This document shows, piece by piece, positions 34,875 to 46,120 of a stretch of 64,000 nt of DNA; the first letter of the stretch is position 1, and each line of letters begins with the position of its first letter. The DNA comes from Leptasterias polaris. Lineage: Eukaryota; Echinodermata; Asteroidea; Forcipulatida; Asteriidae. Both the position numbers and the translations under genes were made by a program. The DNA lies in NCBI GenBank assembly GCA_037783415.1, contig JAZGTN010000060.1:124001-188000 (forward strand), given 5' to 3'. The notes under the pieces were generated by a model, which saw only the letters and a list, made by a program, of their open reading frames with translations, was not told where the DNA came from and did not search any database.

Positions 34875-34884
34875 TAATTCGGAC

Positions 34885-35318
34885 TTAGACTGACTAACTG
34901 GAGACAGCAGAGGGAATTATTCTGGCCCCGTTTTGGGTCTTAAGGGAACCAGTATCCATTATTGCTGTTGTGTGCACTGGGAACACCGTTCCACTATAGA
35001 AGACAACTTTCACGGCCCTTATGCGTGAACTTTCTTACAAAACTGTGCCATTCGATTATATTTGATCCGTATAAATAATTCAAGCCGCAAGCCGCCTATA
35101 GGTTAATCAATACGTCACAACTTATAATGCATGTGAAGTAGGTTTTGCTATTCCAGTTCTTTTTTTCATCGGCAGTTAATAGCAGAATTAGAGTCAGCGA
35201 GGTAAATGCTAAGTATGTTTTTTTTAAATTATATTTCAAATTCAGACGTGTTGATCTGGATAAAACGCCTACGTGGGAAAACAAATGCATGGAGTATCAT
35301 ATAGGCACGCTCTTAGAC
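34885..35318. repeat. First half of a local diverged duplication
   Basis: About 35020-35262 (TGCGTGAACTTTCTTACAAA, TGAAGTAGGTT, ATCGGCAGTTAATAGCAG, CGTGTTGATCTG) reappears in the same orientation at about 35665-35850. A family C MITE lies between them. No gene seen. Confidence 0.65.
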
Positions 35319-35660
35319 TTAAAGGGTGTGTACAACATTGGTAATTGCCAAAGACCTGTATCCACACTTGATGTGACCCAACACATACATGAAATAACAA
35401 ACCTGTGAAAGTTTCAGCTCAATCGGTGCTCGGAGTCATGAGAAAACAGTGAAACCCCCTTATGTGTTTTAACTTCTTTTCAAACATCAGAATTTATCCT
35501 GCAGGATAAAGACTATTATTTTACTCATTTCCTAAAAACTATGGCATTTTAAGCAAAACTATTCAAGGGAAGTTTTCCACCATGACCATCTTTATACCAT
35601 GTAAGTTATGTGCAAATCTGTGAACATTTATATTTTCATTCTTACCAACCACCCTATTAA
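35319..35660. mobile_element. TTAA MITE, family C copy 2
   Basis: TTAA lies at 35319-35322 and 35657-35660. The left end is TTAAAGGGTGTGTACAAC and the right end is TTCTTACCAACCACCCTATT then AA. The interior has GTGAAAGTTTCAGCTCAATC and a TTATCCTGCAGGATAAA palindrome. Confidence 0.85.
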
Positions 35661-35850
35661 CGTTCTTGTGAACTTTCTGCGTGAACCTTTCATATAAAAC
35701 AGTGCCATTCGTTTACGTTTGATTTTGTGAAGTAGGTTAAACTTATTTCAATATTCTTTTATCCATCGGCAGTAAGCAGGGTTGAAGTCATCGGAGGTAA
35801 ATTCTAAATATTTTATTTTAAATTTCAAAATCAGCCGTGTTGATCTGCAT
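35661..35850. repeat. Second half of the local diverged duplication
   Basis: TGCGTGAACCTTTCATATAA, TGAAGTAGGTTAAAC, ATCGGCAGTAAGCAG and CGTGTTGATCTG match about 35020-35262. Confidence 0.65.
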
Positions 35851-36589
35851 TATGCCTAATAAGTAGTGTATGAAGTAGACAGTAGACAGTCGAGCTTTAG
35901 GACAAGCAAAATACATTGCGCCAATGTCATAACACCTGTAAGCGGATGTTTTCTGCTTACGGTGCAGCCATACAGTTTCTGTTTCATAAACACTGATTTT
36001 AGTCAGCAGGGATGAGGTTTGCCAATTCGACAATTCCTGGAAATGGCATGATCGCCTGGGTTCCCGCCATTGTTCCAGACCTTGACCCTCCCAGATCTTA
36101 CAATTCAGGAGCTATACGGACTCTATATGCATCACCAGAAATACAATGCTGCAGATTTGAACACAATGTGGACTATTTCTTTCTCCCTTTGGCGACTGCT
36201 TGACCTTTCATCAAGAAATGTTGAAGGCCCAAGGAGATTTTGAGAAAATCCGGAAATCAGGAAAAATCCTGAGAAATAACATTATGCCTGAGCAAAGCAA
36301 AGTACACGCTAACTTACTGGCTGTTCCAGTAAGCAGATAGTTGGCAAACAATGCAATTGTGAGTGTACACACGCACTGCCAACTCTTCTTGATCATACAC
36401 TTTTGCTTACACACATTTTATGCTAAGAGTAAGAGTAGGACAAAAAAATTGTTCACCGGTAAAACCAGCTGAATAAAATTGGGTCAGTGATATATGAAAG
36501 CATGTTTCCGTGTGCAAGCTCCCCCCCCCTTCAGTGCCATATAAACGCTCCTCTTTGTACCGTAACAATTTTGTCTTTCTTTATTTTTA
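35851..36589. other. No gene; scattered TAAGC motifs
   Basis: Patches such as GTAAGCGGATGTTTTCTGCTTAC (a small palindrome) and AGTAAGCAGATAG hint at an eroded family G element. Limits are not definable. Confidence 0.35.
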
Positions 36590-36830
36590 TATCAAGTAAT
36601 AAACCACACGGAAATGAGAGGTGCCCCTTTATTTTTACAAGTCCGGATCGTAATAGAATACCTCCCAAGAGGCCATGCTTTCTACTGAGCTAAGCCCCAA
36701 CCATTCAGCACTTTTTTATTTATTTAATTTCGTGTTGAACAAAGACAAATCGACTAGAGCGGGACTTGAACCTACGACCTTCGGATTAACGTGCCGGCAC
36801 TCTAACTGAACTATCTAGCCCTTATGTTGG
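36590..36830 (-). mobile_element. tRNA-derived SINE (Asn-like head)
   Basis: On the minus strand, GGGCTAGATAGTTCAGTTAG (box A region) is followed by a GTT-anticodon-like loop in GGCACGTTAATCCG and box B AGGTTCAAGTCCCG. The body then reads GTTGGGGCTTAGCTCAGTAG, GGGAGGTATTCTATTACGAT and AAAATAAAGGGGCACCTCTC. The body recurs without the head at about 45845-45950. The acceptor stem is poor, so it is not a functional tRNA gene. Confidence 0.65.
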
Positions 36831-38339
36831 TAGTCTCCCTATTTTGTCAATATCTTTGTTCAGGGGTGCTAGTCGGAAGCCACACAACCTGTAACTGCCC
36901 TATAGCAAGAGATCACACCCAAGTTTATGACACAACCTGGAAAGCAGCAGCAGAAGGTTCACCTTAAAGAGTATAAAGCCACAAGGAAAACTGACTGAGT
37001 AATTTTTAAATAATTTTGGGTTGAACCAAGGTTGAAAAAAAAACCCAAAACCCTGATTTAAATTTCTTTCTCTATGAAAACGTTTAGAAAAGAAAATCAG
37101 CAGGACCTATATTAGAGGATCGAGCCCCCGGCTCTTTCTCGTGGGTGCCAAACTAAGTACTTAAATTGTTGTACACAAAATAAATCAGTTCCCAGACGCC
37201 GCCTGTGTGGCCTTAAATAAGCAAATTGAGTTTGCCTCGACGTTTGTTAAAGGTTGAGGTCAAAGTTGTTGATGTAAAAACAAAAAGACATCCTTGATTT
37301 GAAGACGTTACGGGAAGGAGCAACGCCACAACACCGTCTTATAAAATCCCTTAGACCCCCCCCCCCACCCTCCTCACACCCACCCTACCTTGAGAATCGA
37401 CGCCTTTCGACATGACAGGCACCTTCCACGCCAGTGGGTGGTTAATATAGTCAGATCTGATAAGAGCTCAATAAAAAACAACCTCCTATTCATGACAAGA
37501 CTCTTTTGTCAAAGAAATCCCACAGTCAGGTTTACATGAAATTCCTTGATTCTACGGGCAATTAATCGTTAAATCACCGTTCAAGTCTTTTATAGTTCTC
37601 TCCCGTACAGCCCGGAGACAACCTGCCCCGTCAATTTTTTTGGTTGTTGGTCTTCTCCGAGAGAGCCAGGGTTACATCTTCCTTTTTATTTTGTTTTGGA
37701 AAGGTTAACCCTGACATTTTGTCGATGAATGTCTTTCAGAATCGTCTCTATTGATCGGGCCTACCGTTGCTACGGGAGATCCGGGGATGCGAGCTAGAGG
37801 TTGAGAGAGAGAGGGAGGGGGAGGAGGGGGAGGGGGGGGGAGCCCGTCGTAGATGAAACATCCAATATGCATTGAGGTTAGCATTCTCTTCGATCTCGGT
37901 CTTATTTTCCTTGTGAGTGTAATGAAAAATGACTTTTAATGAATTGAGTGGTTTTTGTGGTGAGTCTCTTCACCCTTGAGAAATGCAAACGATTATTCTA
38001 TGGCGACGAATCAAACTCTTATAGGGCATTAAGTGAGGTGTTTGTGACAATAAATTAAAATGCACTCAATAATTCGAGAGGTTGTTCGTTTGTTTGTTTG
38101 TTGAAGAAAGTGGAATGTCCGGCCCACAATCTTAAAGCGAAACTTTAGCTCAAAGTTCAAATAAAATAATAGTAATAACAATTGTGATAATAAATCATTA
38201 TCGTTTTGTTTAAGCGGATAGGCCCTATTACTTCAACAAAATAGTTTGAAGAAATCAAATACCGAGACCATCAATTGTTATCAAGTCATATATATTATTA
38301 TTAACATCACAATCTTTAAAATGTTACAGAAACATGGTC
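36831..38339. other. No gene; C-run and purine tract
   Basis: A C run lies at about 37358-37368. A polypurine tract (GA/GGGA-rich) lies at 37799-37842. Nothing else recognised. Confidence 0.4.
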
Positions 38340-38680
38340 GTACTTTTGGTAATTACTCCACAAGTAAATGACCATAAAAACTTACTTATTTTTAAAGAGC
38401 ACTGGAGAGCTGTTGATATTATAAAACATTGTTAGAAACGACAACCTTTGAAGTTATGTAGTTTTAATTTGAATAAGGCTTTAGGCATGAAGCCTTTCTC
38501 AGGCATCTGAATGCACATAATTCTATGCAAATAGGGTGTTTTTTATTTCATTATTTTCTTGCAACTTCGATCACCAATTGAGCCGAAATGTTCACATGTT
38601 TGTTATGTTATGCATGTTGGGATACACCAAGTGAGGTCATTGTTCTTTGACAGTTACCAAAAGTGTATGTACCCGCCTCT
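38340..38680. mobile_element. TTAA MITE, family A copy 2 (ends eroded)
   Basis: GAGAGCTGTTGATATTATAA, AACATTGTTAGAAACGACAA, TTGCAACTTCGATCACCAAT and GGGATACACCAAGTGAGGTC are collinear with 57040-57413. Neither terminal TTAAAGGCAC survives intact. Confidence 0.78.
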
Positions 38681-39040
38681 ATACAAACCATTATAACCGT
38701 ATCAACAGTCTATACGGTGAGCAATTTAAGTGCAGTAGAAGGGACATAGGATGTTAGCACTCTGAAAAACAATTCTATAATCTTCTCATAAGATTTGCTA
38801 AGTAGCCTAGTTGAACTAATACAATAATTGTTGAATCAGGGATAAAGGACGAGTTTTGTCATTCAGTGATGTAAGGGCAGCTGCGTGTCAGGACTCAGCC
38901 ACTATAACCAAAAGACATGCATAATATGCATGATCTTATGGGACTGGTTCCCTAATGCCAATGACTTAGTCCCTTGAAATTGAACCATTTGAGACGTCTT
39001 GGTATACCTCTGGAGGCCCATACCGTCCCTGAAAAGTAAG

Positions 39041-39165
39041 ACCATGTTCGAATATGCGGCTACGGCTGTTTTAGGGGTGTAGCTATAAAGGGCAGCCTAT
39101 GATTCAATGCATGATGACACTACGACTAATTAGCCATAGCCACATCCACTAATTTTGAAACAGCT
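39041..39165. mobile_element. MITE family K copy 3 (degenerate)
   Basis: ACCATGTTCGAATATGCGGC then TACGGCTG, with an inverted partner TTAGCCATAGCCACATCC, resembles the 33.2 and 33.4 kb elements. Confidence 0.55.
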
Positions 39166-39171
39166 TAACCT

Positions 39172-39562
39172 TACAGGTGTTACACAGGATTGCTATATGG
39201 ATAAAAAACACCATTGTTTAATTTTAGTTTGAAAGCTTACTGATTTTGAAGCTCATATAACTAGATTTTTTTTTTCTGTGAAATATTTCCCTCTGAAATG
39301 AAGTCATATTTGAGAAAATTGTTTCTGAAAACCTACACGAAAAAAGCAACAGCTGATTTCGGTTGTTACAACTAAAACTAAAAACAATGTTTTTACATGC
39401 TGACAATTGTGCATTTGTTTTCCACTATTTCCTCCGACTCACAAAACAGATTAAGCACAAATTTTCACCGATTTGTTATTTTATATAAATGGTTGCTCAC
39501 TCAAAATATAAACACTGCCTACGAATGTTTTGTCAGCTCTAACAATCGTATACAAAACCTTG
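39172..39562. mobile_element. TTAA MITE, family B copy 6 (inverted)
   Basis: The left end is ACAGGTGTTACACAGGATTG and the right end is TAACAATCGTATACAAAACC. The interior is family B in reverse (TATTTCCCTCTGAAATGAAG, TTTGTCAGCTCTAACAATCG). The TTAA ends are degraded. Confidence 0.7.
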
Positions 39563-40253
39563 AAATCTTACATAATACTTTCGGTGTAAATTTCTACTCT
39601 ATAGCAGATGAATTCCTCGTCTCACAACATTTTAAAGTTGCTCTTTTGATGTACGAATGAAAATAAATTCACAGTCCAATAACATTTGCCGTTAGACGGA
39701 TCGATCCCAATTAAGTCAGCTTCCCTCGAACTCGTCAGCTTCCCTCGACCTCTTCATACGAGGTCGTGAGATCACACTGACTCAATAGACATTACAACAC
39801 GACTTACATGACTATGACAAAATCCAAAGCGTTTACAACACCTCAAAATGAACAATGCATTAATTAAATCAATAGGGAGTGTATTGATTACCTCGGCACT
39901 TAGAGTACAGAGTGCTTTAAATGTTTAAGTCCACACTCATGAGCTATATTAACCATGTCAGTTTTCTATCTTCTTCTTCACTTAGGCTCTTGGTCAACTC
40001 GACCATAATGCAAATTAGCTCAGAATAGAGCGTGCAAGTCTCGTGCGTATTCGAGAATTGGGGGTCCGTTAAAGTGCGCCATTTTTGTTTCCTTCAAAGG
40101 TGAAAGCAATGCAAGTGGGAACCACATTCACCCCAAAATGTTTGAATACAGACGAGAATTGCACGGTCTATCGCAGCCCTTACATCTGACCAGTCTCCGG
40201 CGCTGGGCTTACGAACGCAATGGTTTCTGTGGATAGACATAGTCAAACTACCA
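39563..40253. other. No gene; short duplication
   Basis: A 19-bp near-duplicate (CAGCTTCCCTCGAACTCGT / CAGCTTCCCTCGACCTCTT) lies at about 39718-39755. No other feature. Confidence 0.4.
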
Positions 40254-40367
40254 GGGGTGCGTTTTCGCGGTCGTAACCCGAGTAACTGTTTAGGTTGACT
40301 TGGCCATTGGTTAATCACTGGTCCGTGACCGAAACAGTTATTGGTTACAGCCGCGAAAACGCACACC
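40254..40367. mobile_element. Hairpin element with GCGTTTTCGCGG arms
   Basis: The arms GGGTGCGTTTTCGCGGTCGT and GCCGCGAAAACGCACACC extend about 33 bp on each side (TAACTGTTT/AAACAGTTA inside) around a loop of about 45 bp. Confidence 0.75.
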
Positions 40368-40860
40368 AGACTGAGTGATAATGGTAAAACAAAAATGAGT
40401 GCAGTGTGTACACACACACATGCAGATGGCGTGGGAGGTCAGAGGTACATCTGGCAGCAGGAAACTGTCAAGTTCGAAAGGCCGGTATCGGTCGTTGATC
40501 ACTTTCCTCGAAGTGTGACGTCAGATGTTTGGAAAAGGTCTATTCTGGCTGCACTACAATGAGAAGAAACTCATGCATGGAGCATCATGAATAAAAACGT
40601 ATTCCACGACTTTTTCTGTAAGTGTAAATCAAAGTTTTGATGGTCAGGGCTTCTATGAAGTGTTGAAAAATGGTCCAATATTGTGCCCCTGGGGTTTTTG
40701 ACTTTCGACCTGGAGCGTTTTGGACACTAGCCCTCTAGAAATGGCCCTATTTTGCTAAATATGTGTAGGGTCATTTTTCAAAGATAGAGTCTGGCCACGC
40801 TTAGTCGTTCACGTTTTGTTTTTTTGTGTGTTTTTTTTGGGATGGGCCTAGTTCAAAAGC
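40368..40860. other. No recognisable feature
   Basis: Short ACACAC iteration at about 40410. Nothing else recognised. Confidence 0.4.
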
Positions 40861-41214
40861 TTAAAGGCCCTATACACTATTGGTAAGATCGAAAAACAAA
40901 AATAATCACAGATTCACACATAACTTAAAGAAAGTAATGGTAGAAAGGGTTCCTTAAAATATTTCTGCCTAAAATGCTATCGTTTCTGAGAAATGAGTAA
41001 AACAATAGTTTTTATCGCGCGCGATAATAAACTCGATGTTTGAAAAACAGAAAACACATAAGGTCTCTTTTCACTATTTTCTCGTGACCTCGATGACCAA
41101 TTGAGCTCAAATTTTCACAGGTTTGTTATTTCATGTATGTGGTTGATTACACAAAACATGAACACTGTCTGTGATTATTTTGTCAGCTCTGCCAATCCTG
41201 TATAATACCTTTAA
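40861..41214. mobile_element. TTAA MITE, family B copy 7 (asymmetric subfamily)
   Basis: TTAA lies at 40861-40864 and 41211-41214. The left end is TTAAAGGCCCTATACACTAT and the right end is GCCAATCCTGTATAATACC then TTTAA. It is the reverse of 11145-11507 at high identity, including the ATCGCGCGCGAT centre. Confidence 0.9.
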
Positions 41215-42135
41215 AGCCAACCTACTACAAAGTGAAAAGAAAATTGCAGTGTATTCGTCTGAAAATTATGATTTGTATTTTAATGAAGAGGCTAGGAGAC
41301 TTTAAAATATTTGTTTAGTCTTATATTATATTTAGCATTTATCATTGGTTTCTACGGGAAGCTTATTGTATAGTGTGGTGCACACTCCTCGATCCACGAT
41401 TTGCAAGCTCCTCGATCGGCTCAAGAGGGCGCTTCACACGGACGGAATAACACATGTTATTCATTTTGGTTTCGAGTGTTGTTTCCAGTAATCTTCTGCC
41501 AATATCTTTCGCAAAACTATTGTACTAATACAAAAAAATATATATATAAAGACAAATCGATTATTACTGTGGCAGAGTGTGTTTTTAGAGAGAGGTGATC
41601 GCTACAGCGTCGAAATCCATGTCCCAAACTCCACCGGACATACAACTTTGAAATTCCCGAACAAGTTGAAACGACCAAGCAGACAAAATAGGTTTTTACA
41701 GGTTCAGTTCTATGACACAAGTTATTATAAACTAGCAGTTGGTTTACGCAGCGCACGTCAAGTCAACGCGACTATGAGAAAATAGCGGCGGCCATTTTTT
41801 TTTAAACGGTTGTTGACGGTTTTTTGGTGTTTTTTTTGGTAGACGACAGCAACATAGGCGATATTTGATCAGAATATCTTGACAAATGGTAACGTGTGTC
41901 CCAGATGATTGTGGACGAAAAGTATCCACATATTTATGGCAAGCTCCTTATTAAAATTGAGTAGGCCTAATGTTGTTGCAAAAGTTGGGAAAACCACGTC
42001 TGCTTGATGCTTGTAATGACAAATACTAGGTATGGTTATTTTATTGTCGGATCAACTTTATCATTTGTTCTGATAACTGGTCCTCTCTGCACTGTGCTAT
42101 GATAAACTGCTATTGTTATAACCAGCGTGCGAACC
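41215..42135. other. No recognisable feature
   Basis: No element or domain recognised. T/G-rich tract at about 41797-41840. Confidence 0.4.
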
Positions 42136-42425
42136 GGGGCCAATTTCATAGAGCTGCTTAACGGTAAGCAGATTTTCGTGCTAACTGTAGCAAAAAATGC
42201 TTAAGCGTAAGCGTATTCACAAGTTAGCTAGAAAAATATGTAGGTAGCCAGCTGGCGCGCCCACCATGGATTTGCACTGTCAGGCCATTCATTTTCATAC
42301 AGTAGGCCCTAAGCACCGGAAGGTTAGCATGTCGTGTGCATGAATTACGGTCAGCAGCGCTATGAAACGGAAACTCAAGCAGTAAGCACAAAATCGGCTG
42401 TTGAGCAGCTCCATGAAATTGGGCC
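42136..42425. mobile_element. MITE family G copy 2
   Basis: The ends are GGGGCCAATTTCATAGAGCT and GCAGCTCCATGAAATTGGGCC. The interior CGTGCTAACTGTAGCAAAAA and AGGTTAGCATGTC matches 11986-12267. Confidence 0.82.
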
Positions 42426-42738
42426 GAGCCTCGATAGACTGGATGATGATTGCGATACGTGACTAGATTCAGGTCCAATCATCGTTGACTATAGCGTGCT
42501 TTCGTTCATAGTTTGTCTACTAGGCCTATAGCCTATGGTTGGTCCTGATGGAACTTGCTCTATAATATTCTTAACAGTACTAATAATAACAGAATAAAAT
42601 GAAATCAGCCGATGAGCTGAAGGTTGCATGCCTGCGTCTTTGGGGGTAGGGGTGGCGTGAAGCAAACGTAATTCCACATCCGCTAGTTAAATCGTTGCTG
42701 ATTTTGGTTGAGAAACAATGAACCAATCCCCCGCATTG

Positions 42739-42811
42739 TAGTACATTGTAGTACATTGTAGTACATTGTAGTACATTGTAGTACATTGTAGTACATTGTA
42801 GTACATTGTAG
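42739..42811. repeat. 10-bp tandem repeat (GTACATTGTA)n
   Basis: Seven perfect copies of GTACATTGTA in a row, ending GGCCC. The unit is close to one helical turn, and its core GTAC is palindromic. Homogeneous copies suggest recent expansion. Confidence 0.95.
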
Positions 42812-42991
42812 GCCCATTGTTGGCTATTCTTCAGTCCATTACCATTTAGATGAACATTTCAATCAAGGTGCCAATTATCTGGAGAAATTACAAGACTGCT
42901 CCGGGGAAGCATCTTTGATGCGTCATTGTATAACCTCCGTCCGCCCAACATATCATACCGTGATATTGTTGTACATTCAATGATAGATATC

Positions 42992-43050
42992 AGGAAACAG
43001 AAGAAGAAGAAGAAGAAGAAGACGTAGAAGAAGAAGACGACGACGAAGAA
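42992..43050. repeat. AAG/GAC-type microsatellite
   Basis: AAGAAGAAG changes into GACGACGAAGAAG. It may be related to the larger AAG array 165 bp downstream. Confidence 0.85.
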
Positions 43051-43214
43051 GCCTTTTTTGACTTTACAATGACATCTTTATTTCAAAACGATTGATGTCA
43101 CTTTTAATTGCGTACCAAATTACAGGATAATTACGTTGAGAACACAATAAACTGTGGGAGCAGTAAGACAAAAAACATAATAATAGGGGGAAATGGGGGA
43201 GGTATCCCTCGCCA

Positions 43215-43215
<1 letters not shown>

Positions 43216-43245
<30 letters not shown>

Positions 43246-43308
43246 AAGAAGAAGAAGAAGAAGAAGAAGAAGAAGAAGAAGAAGAAGAAGAAGAAGAAGA
43301 AGAAGAAA
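43216..43308. repeat. (AAG)n microsatellite, ~31 copies
   Basis: A pure AAG tract with no interruptions over about 93 bp. All six frames give homopolymer-like peptides (Lys, Arg, Glu or, on the other strand, Ser, Leu, Phe), so the open frames across it are not genes. GAA/TTC tracts can form triplexes. Confidence 0.95.
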
Positions 43309-43387
43309 CAAAAAAAACATTTAAAAAAAGTTGAAGAAGAACCCCACACGAACTAGTTTCACGAGGCAATTTTTATAGGACCGTGAC

Positions 43388-43490
43388 TGATCGGTCAAGA
43401 GCACCTGACTCAAGCTCTGGTGGTCAACAGAGTGTGGGTTTGAGTCCGGGATCTAGAGACAGCCTTAAGAATGTGTGTGGTGTGTTTACC
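43388..43490 (+). mobile_element. tRNA-Leu-headed SINE fragment
   Basis: ACTGATCGGTCAAGAGCACC, TGACTCAAGCTCTGG and box B GTGGGTTTGAGTCCGGG follow the head seen at 8.19 kb. The body after about 43460 does not match the 8.6 kb SINE clearly. Confidence 0.6.
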
Positions 43491-45216
43491 AATAAATGAC
43501 CTGGCCACCTGGGGACTAATGTACATAGTTGTTAAATAATCATGTAAGGTCAGCTGGTCATGCTTTTGGGAAATAATATCACTAATCTTTATGTTATTTC
43601 TTTGTGATATAATTTATAAATCAAGACTTCCCCCGACCAAAATCCTATAAAAACATCTCACCAACTTGCACCCTTGGCTTTGATTACTCCATTAATTTTC
43701 CCTTATGCATTTAGTGCAAGAGACTCGTCTAGGCTAGGTCGACCACTCCTCTATCAATTATATTGAATAATTTCTTCTGTGGTCGTCACCTATACAGACC
43801 ACACTCAACTCCGCTCGAACGCTCATCCCAGAGTCTCCGTTAACCAGAGACTAAAGCAAAATGAAGCCTCGAAATCTCTGTATTGCAGTATAATCTCTTT
43901 AATACCACTAATGTTTAGTGACCCACAAGTGCTGTACACTTAACCAACATGTGAGATGCAGCAGCGCACGAGTGATGTCAAAAGTTCAAGTAATTTAGAA
44001 GGAACACTGATATGTATAATGTGACATCACATGTTTACAAAAGAGCAGCAGAGCCCGGACTTCCTGCAGGCATTATTTGCACACACCCATAAGAAAATAT
44101 TAAATCTGTTATTTTATGGAGAGCGATTTGCATCAACTTTTGGTATGAGAGAAGGGGGTGGGGTGTGCACATCACAAACTTGTTCAGCTGTTATTTTAAA
44201 AAGTCTTGAATTTATGTGGTAATTATGACATAACATAACATGTCAAATTTACCATAATTATGGCCAGTGCAGCATCTTGCCTGACAGGAAAGTCTTGGAA
44301 AGTACAAGGTCACTTCTACTTTTAAATAAAGGTTACATGGTTTTTAAATCGGCCGACTTAATCTTACATGAGCCTTTCACAAATCCACTGTGGATCATTT
44401 GACGAGGAATAAAACACCTGGTTGCACCAATATGAAAAGGTGCCCTTTAAACTTGACATGAAAAATTTCAGGAGGGAACAGATTTCTAGGCTAAGACCGA
44501 TTGACTGCAGAAAATGTTGCCCACCCAGATAGTTTAAAAATAGAGCCGAATCGTGAGACAACATTTCATACTGTCACCGTACACGTATGGTTAAGGCAGC
44601 ATCGTGAAAGGTTACAGCTAATGATCCGTGCAAGCCCTGCTTTCCCGCTCTGCAATGTCGTCTGCGCTCGCCGAATTGCCCGCCAAAAAACTCTTCATTA
44701 ATTCCCGCGATCAGCCTGGATGATCCTAGGAGTGTTTTCTTCCACATCTCCTAGCCAAAAATAAATAAGAAGTAGGCAAAATCCAGAAGAAAAGAAACAA
44801 GAGTTAGAATAAGCTTTGTTATTATTGAGGAGTGATGTTTCATGACGTGTACTTTCAGATTGAACTCAGGACAACTCAAGGACGTAAAGACTTTCATATT
44901 TGTTTTCTAGACTAGCAGTTTGTGTATGGGCAATAATTCAAAACAACAACAAGTCAACTGTAGAGAAACTTGTTTACTAGAAGTTGTCCTGTCATTTCGA
45001 TTGCCGGTTCGGCTGTTAAAACAAAACTGGTGCTATTTTCAGCTGGAAAGTGGAACAAACAAACACGACATTGGCTTTGACGAAGGTCTGTCTTGAGTTT
45101 GAAAGCAGATGAACTCGCCTGTGACGTACTAACAGCTAAGCCATCCAAGATGGTACTTTCACTGATATCAAATTGGAAAAATCTGCATTCCAGATTTAAA
45201 GATGAGTCTCCTGTCT
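43491..45216. other. No gene recognised
   Basis: No repeat family or domain was recognised. A 155-codon minus-strand frame (44954-45421) runs into the next MITE and has no recognisable motif. Confidence 0.4.
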
Positions 45217-45620
45217 TTAAAGGTAGAGTTATAGATTGGTAACTACCCCATTGCCCATAAAACTTACTCGGTGAGAAGCACAGTAGCTGATGACAGTATA
45301 AACTATTTTGAAAAAGTACTCCCTTCAAAGTAATATGATTTGGATAATTAAAACAAATTTCTGAGGGTTGGTGTCTGTTTGCGAACGCTGAGGCCAGAGA
45401 TGCGGTTGGTACACTGGGCAATCACCTTGAAAAACGTGGAATGGTTCGACGTTCTTGAGAAAATATCTTGACAGTTTTCTTGCCGTTTTTAATTCTCAGT
45501 ATAAGTGGACACTTTATTTCGCTGAAACCTTCACCCGAGACGTTCATTGTATATTTCTTTATACATTTGCTTTTAAGTTTTAAAGCATTACTTTTAACCA
45601 ATCTATGACCCAACTTTTAA
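45217..45620. mobile_element. TTAA MITE, family D copy 3
   Basis: TTAA lies at 45217-45220 and 45617-45620. The left end is TTAAAGGTAGAGTTATAG and the right end is AACCAATCTATGACCCAACT then TTTAA. The centre is the reverse of the GGTACCAACCGCATCTCTGG segment of family D. Confidence 0.8.
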
Positions 45621-45769
45621 GGGGACGTCATGTGACAATCTCCATTCAACAGTTAGATCTTTGTTATTAACATCTTGCATGCACTTAACCCAGCAAGAAA
45701 GCTATCAAGTCTTGATATGTTAGAGTCTATTGACAGTCCGCTCGAGGTCCCTTACTTAAACACCACCAA

Positions 45770-46120
45770 GCAAGTAGTTCAGTTTGCTCTCAATCTTGAG
45801 GGGCTAGTCGAGAGAGGAACGGACACAAGCAGACCATCGTGGTCTGGTTCTAAAATGAGAGGTTCCCTTTTAGTTTTACAAGTTCGGATCACAACGGAAT
45901 ACCTCCCTAGATGCTATGCCTCCTAGCTAAGCCCCAACCAGCCAGCGCTTCTTTTCAATCATTCTCCTTCACAAGTATAACAAATCTTGGAGGACCTAGC
46001 TCTTTAAGGTTAACTTCACTCTTTAACATTTGACCCTACATTGTATTTTTATTTATTTATCATTTTATTTTTTAATATTTAATTTTAGGTTGAACAAATG
46101 TTACATTATGGTCTATGTTA
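45770..46120 (-). mobile_element. SINE body related to 36.6 kb (no head)
   Basis: TAAAATGAGAGGTTCCCTTT, TTACAAGTTCGGATCACAAC, GGAATACCTCCCTAG and AGCTAAGCCCCAACCAGCC match the 36.59-36.72 kb segment. GGTTGAACAAATG at about 46090 matches the junction with the missing head. The tRNA-like part was not found. Confidence 0.55.

Noticed and set aside
36749..36827. tRNA-Asn gene on the minus strand
   Set aside because: The anticodon region and box B are tRNA-like, but the acceptor stem is poor and a body with dispersed copies follows.
43064..43369. Poly-Lys, poly-Ser, poly-Leu or poly-Phe proteins
   Set aside because: These are frames through the pure AAG microsatellite.
44954..45421. 155-codon minus-strand frame
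   Set aside because: It overlaps half of a family D MITE, has no domain, and family D copies elsewhere do not keep the frame.
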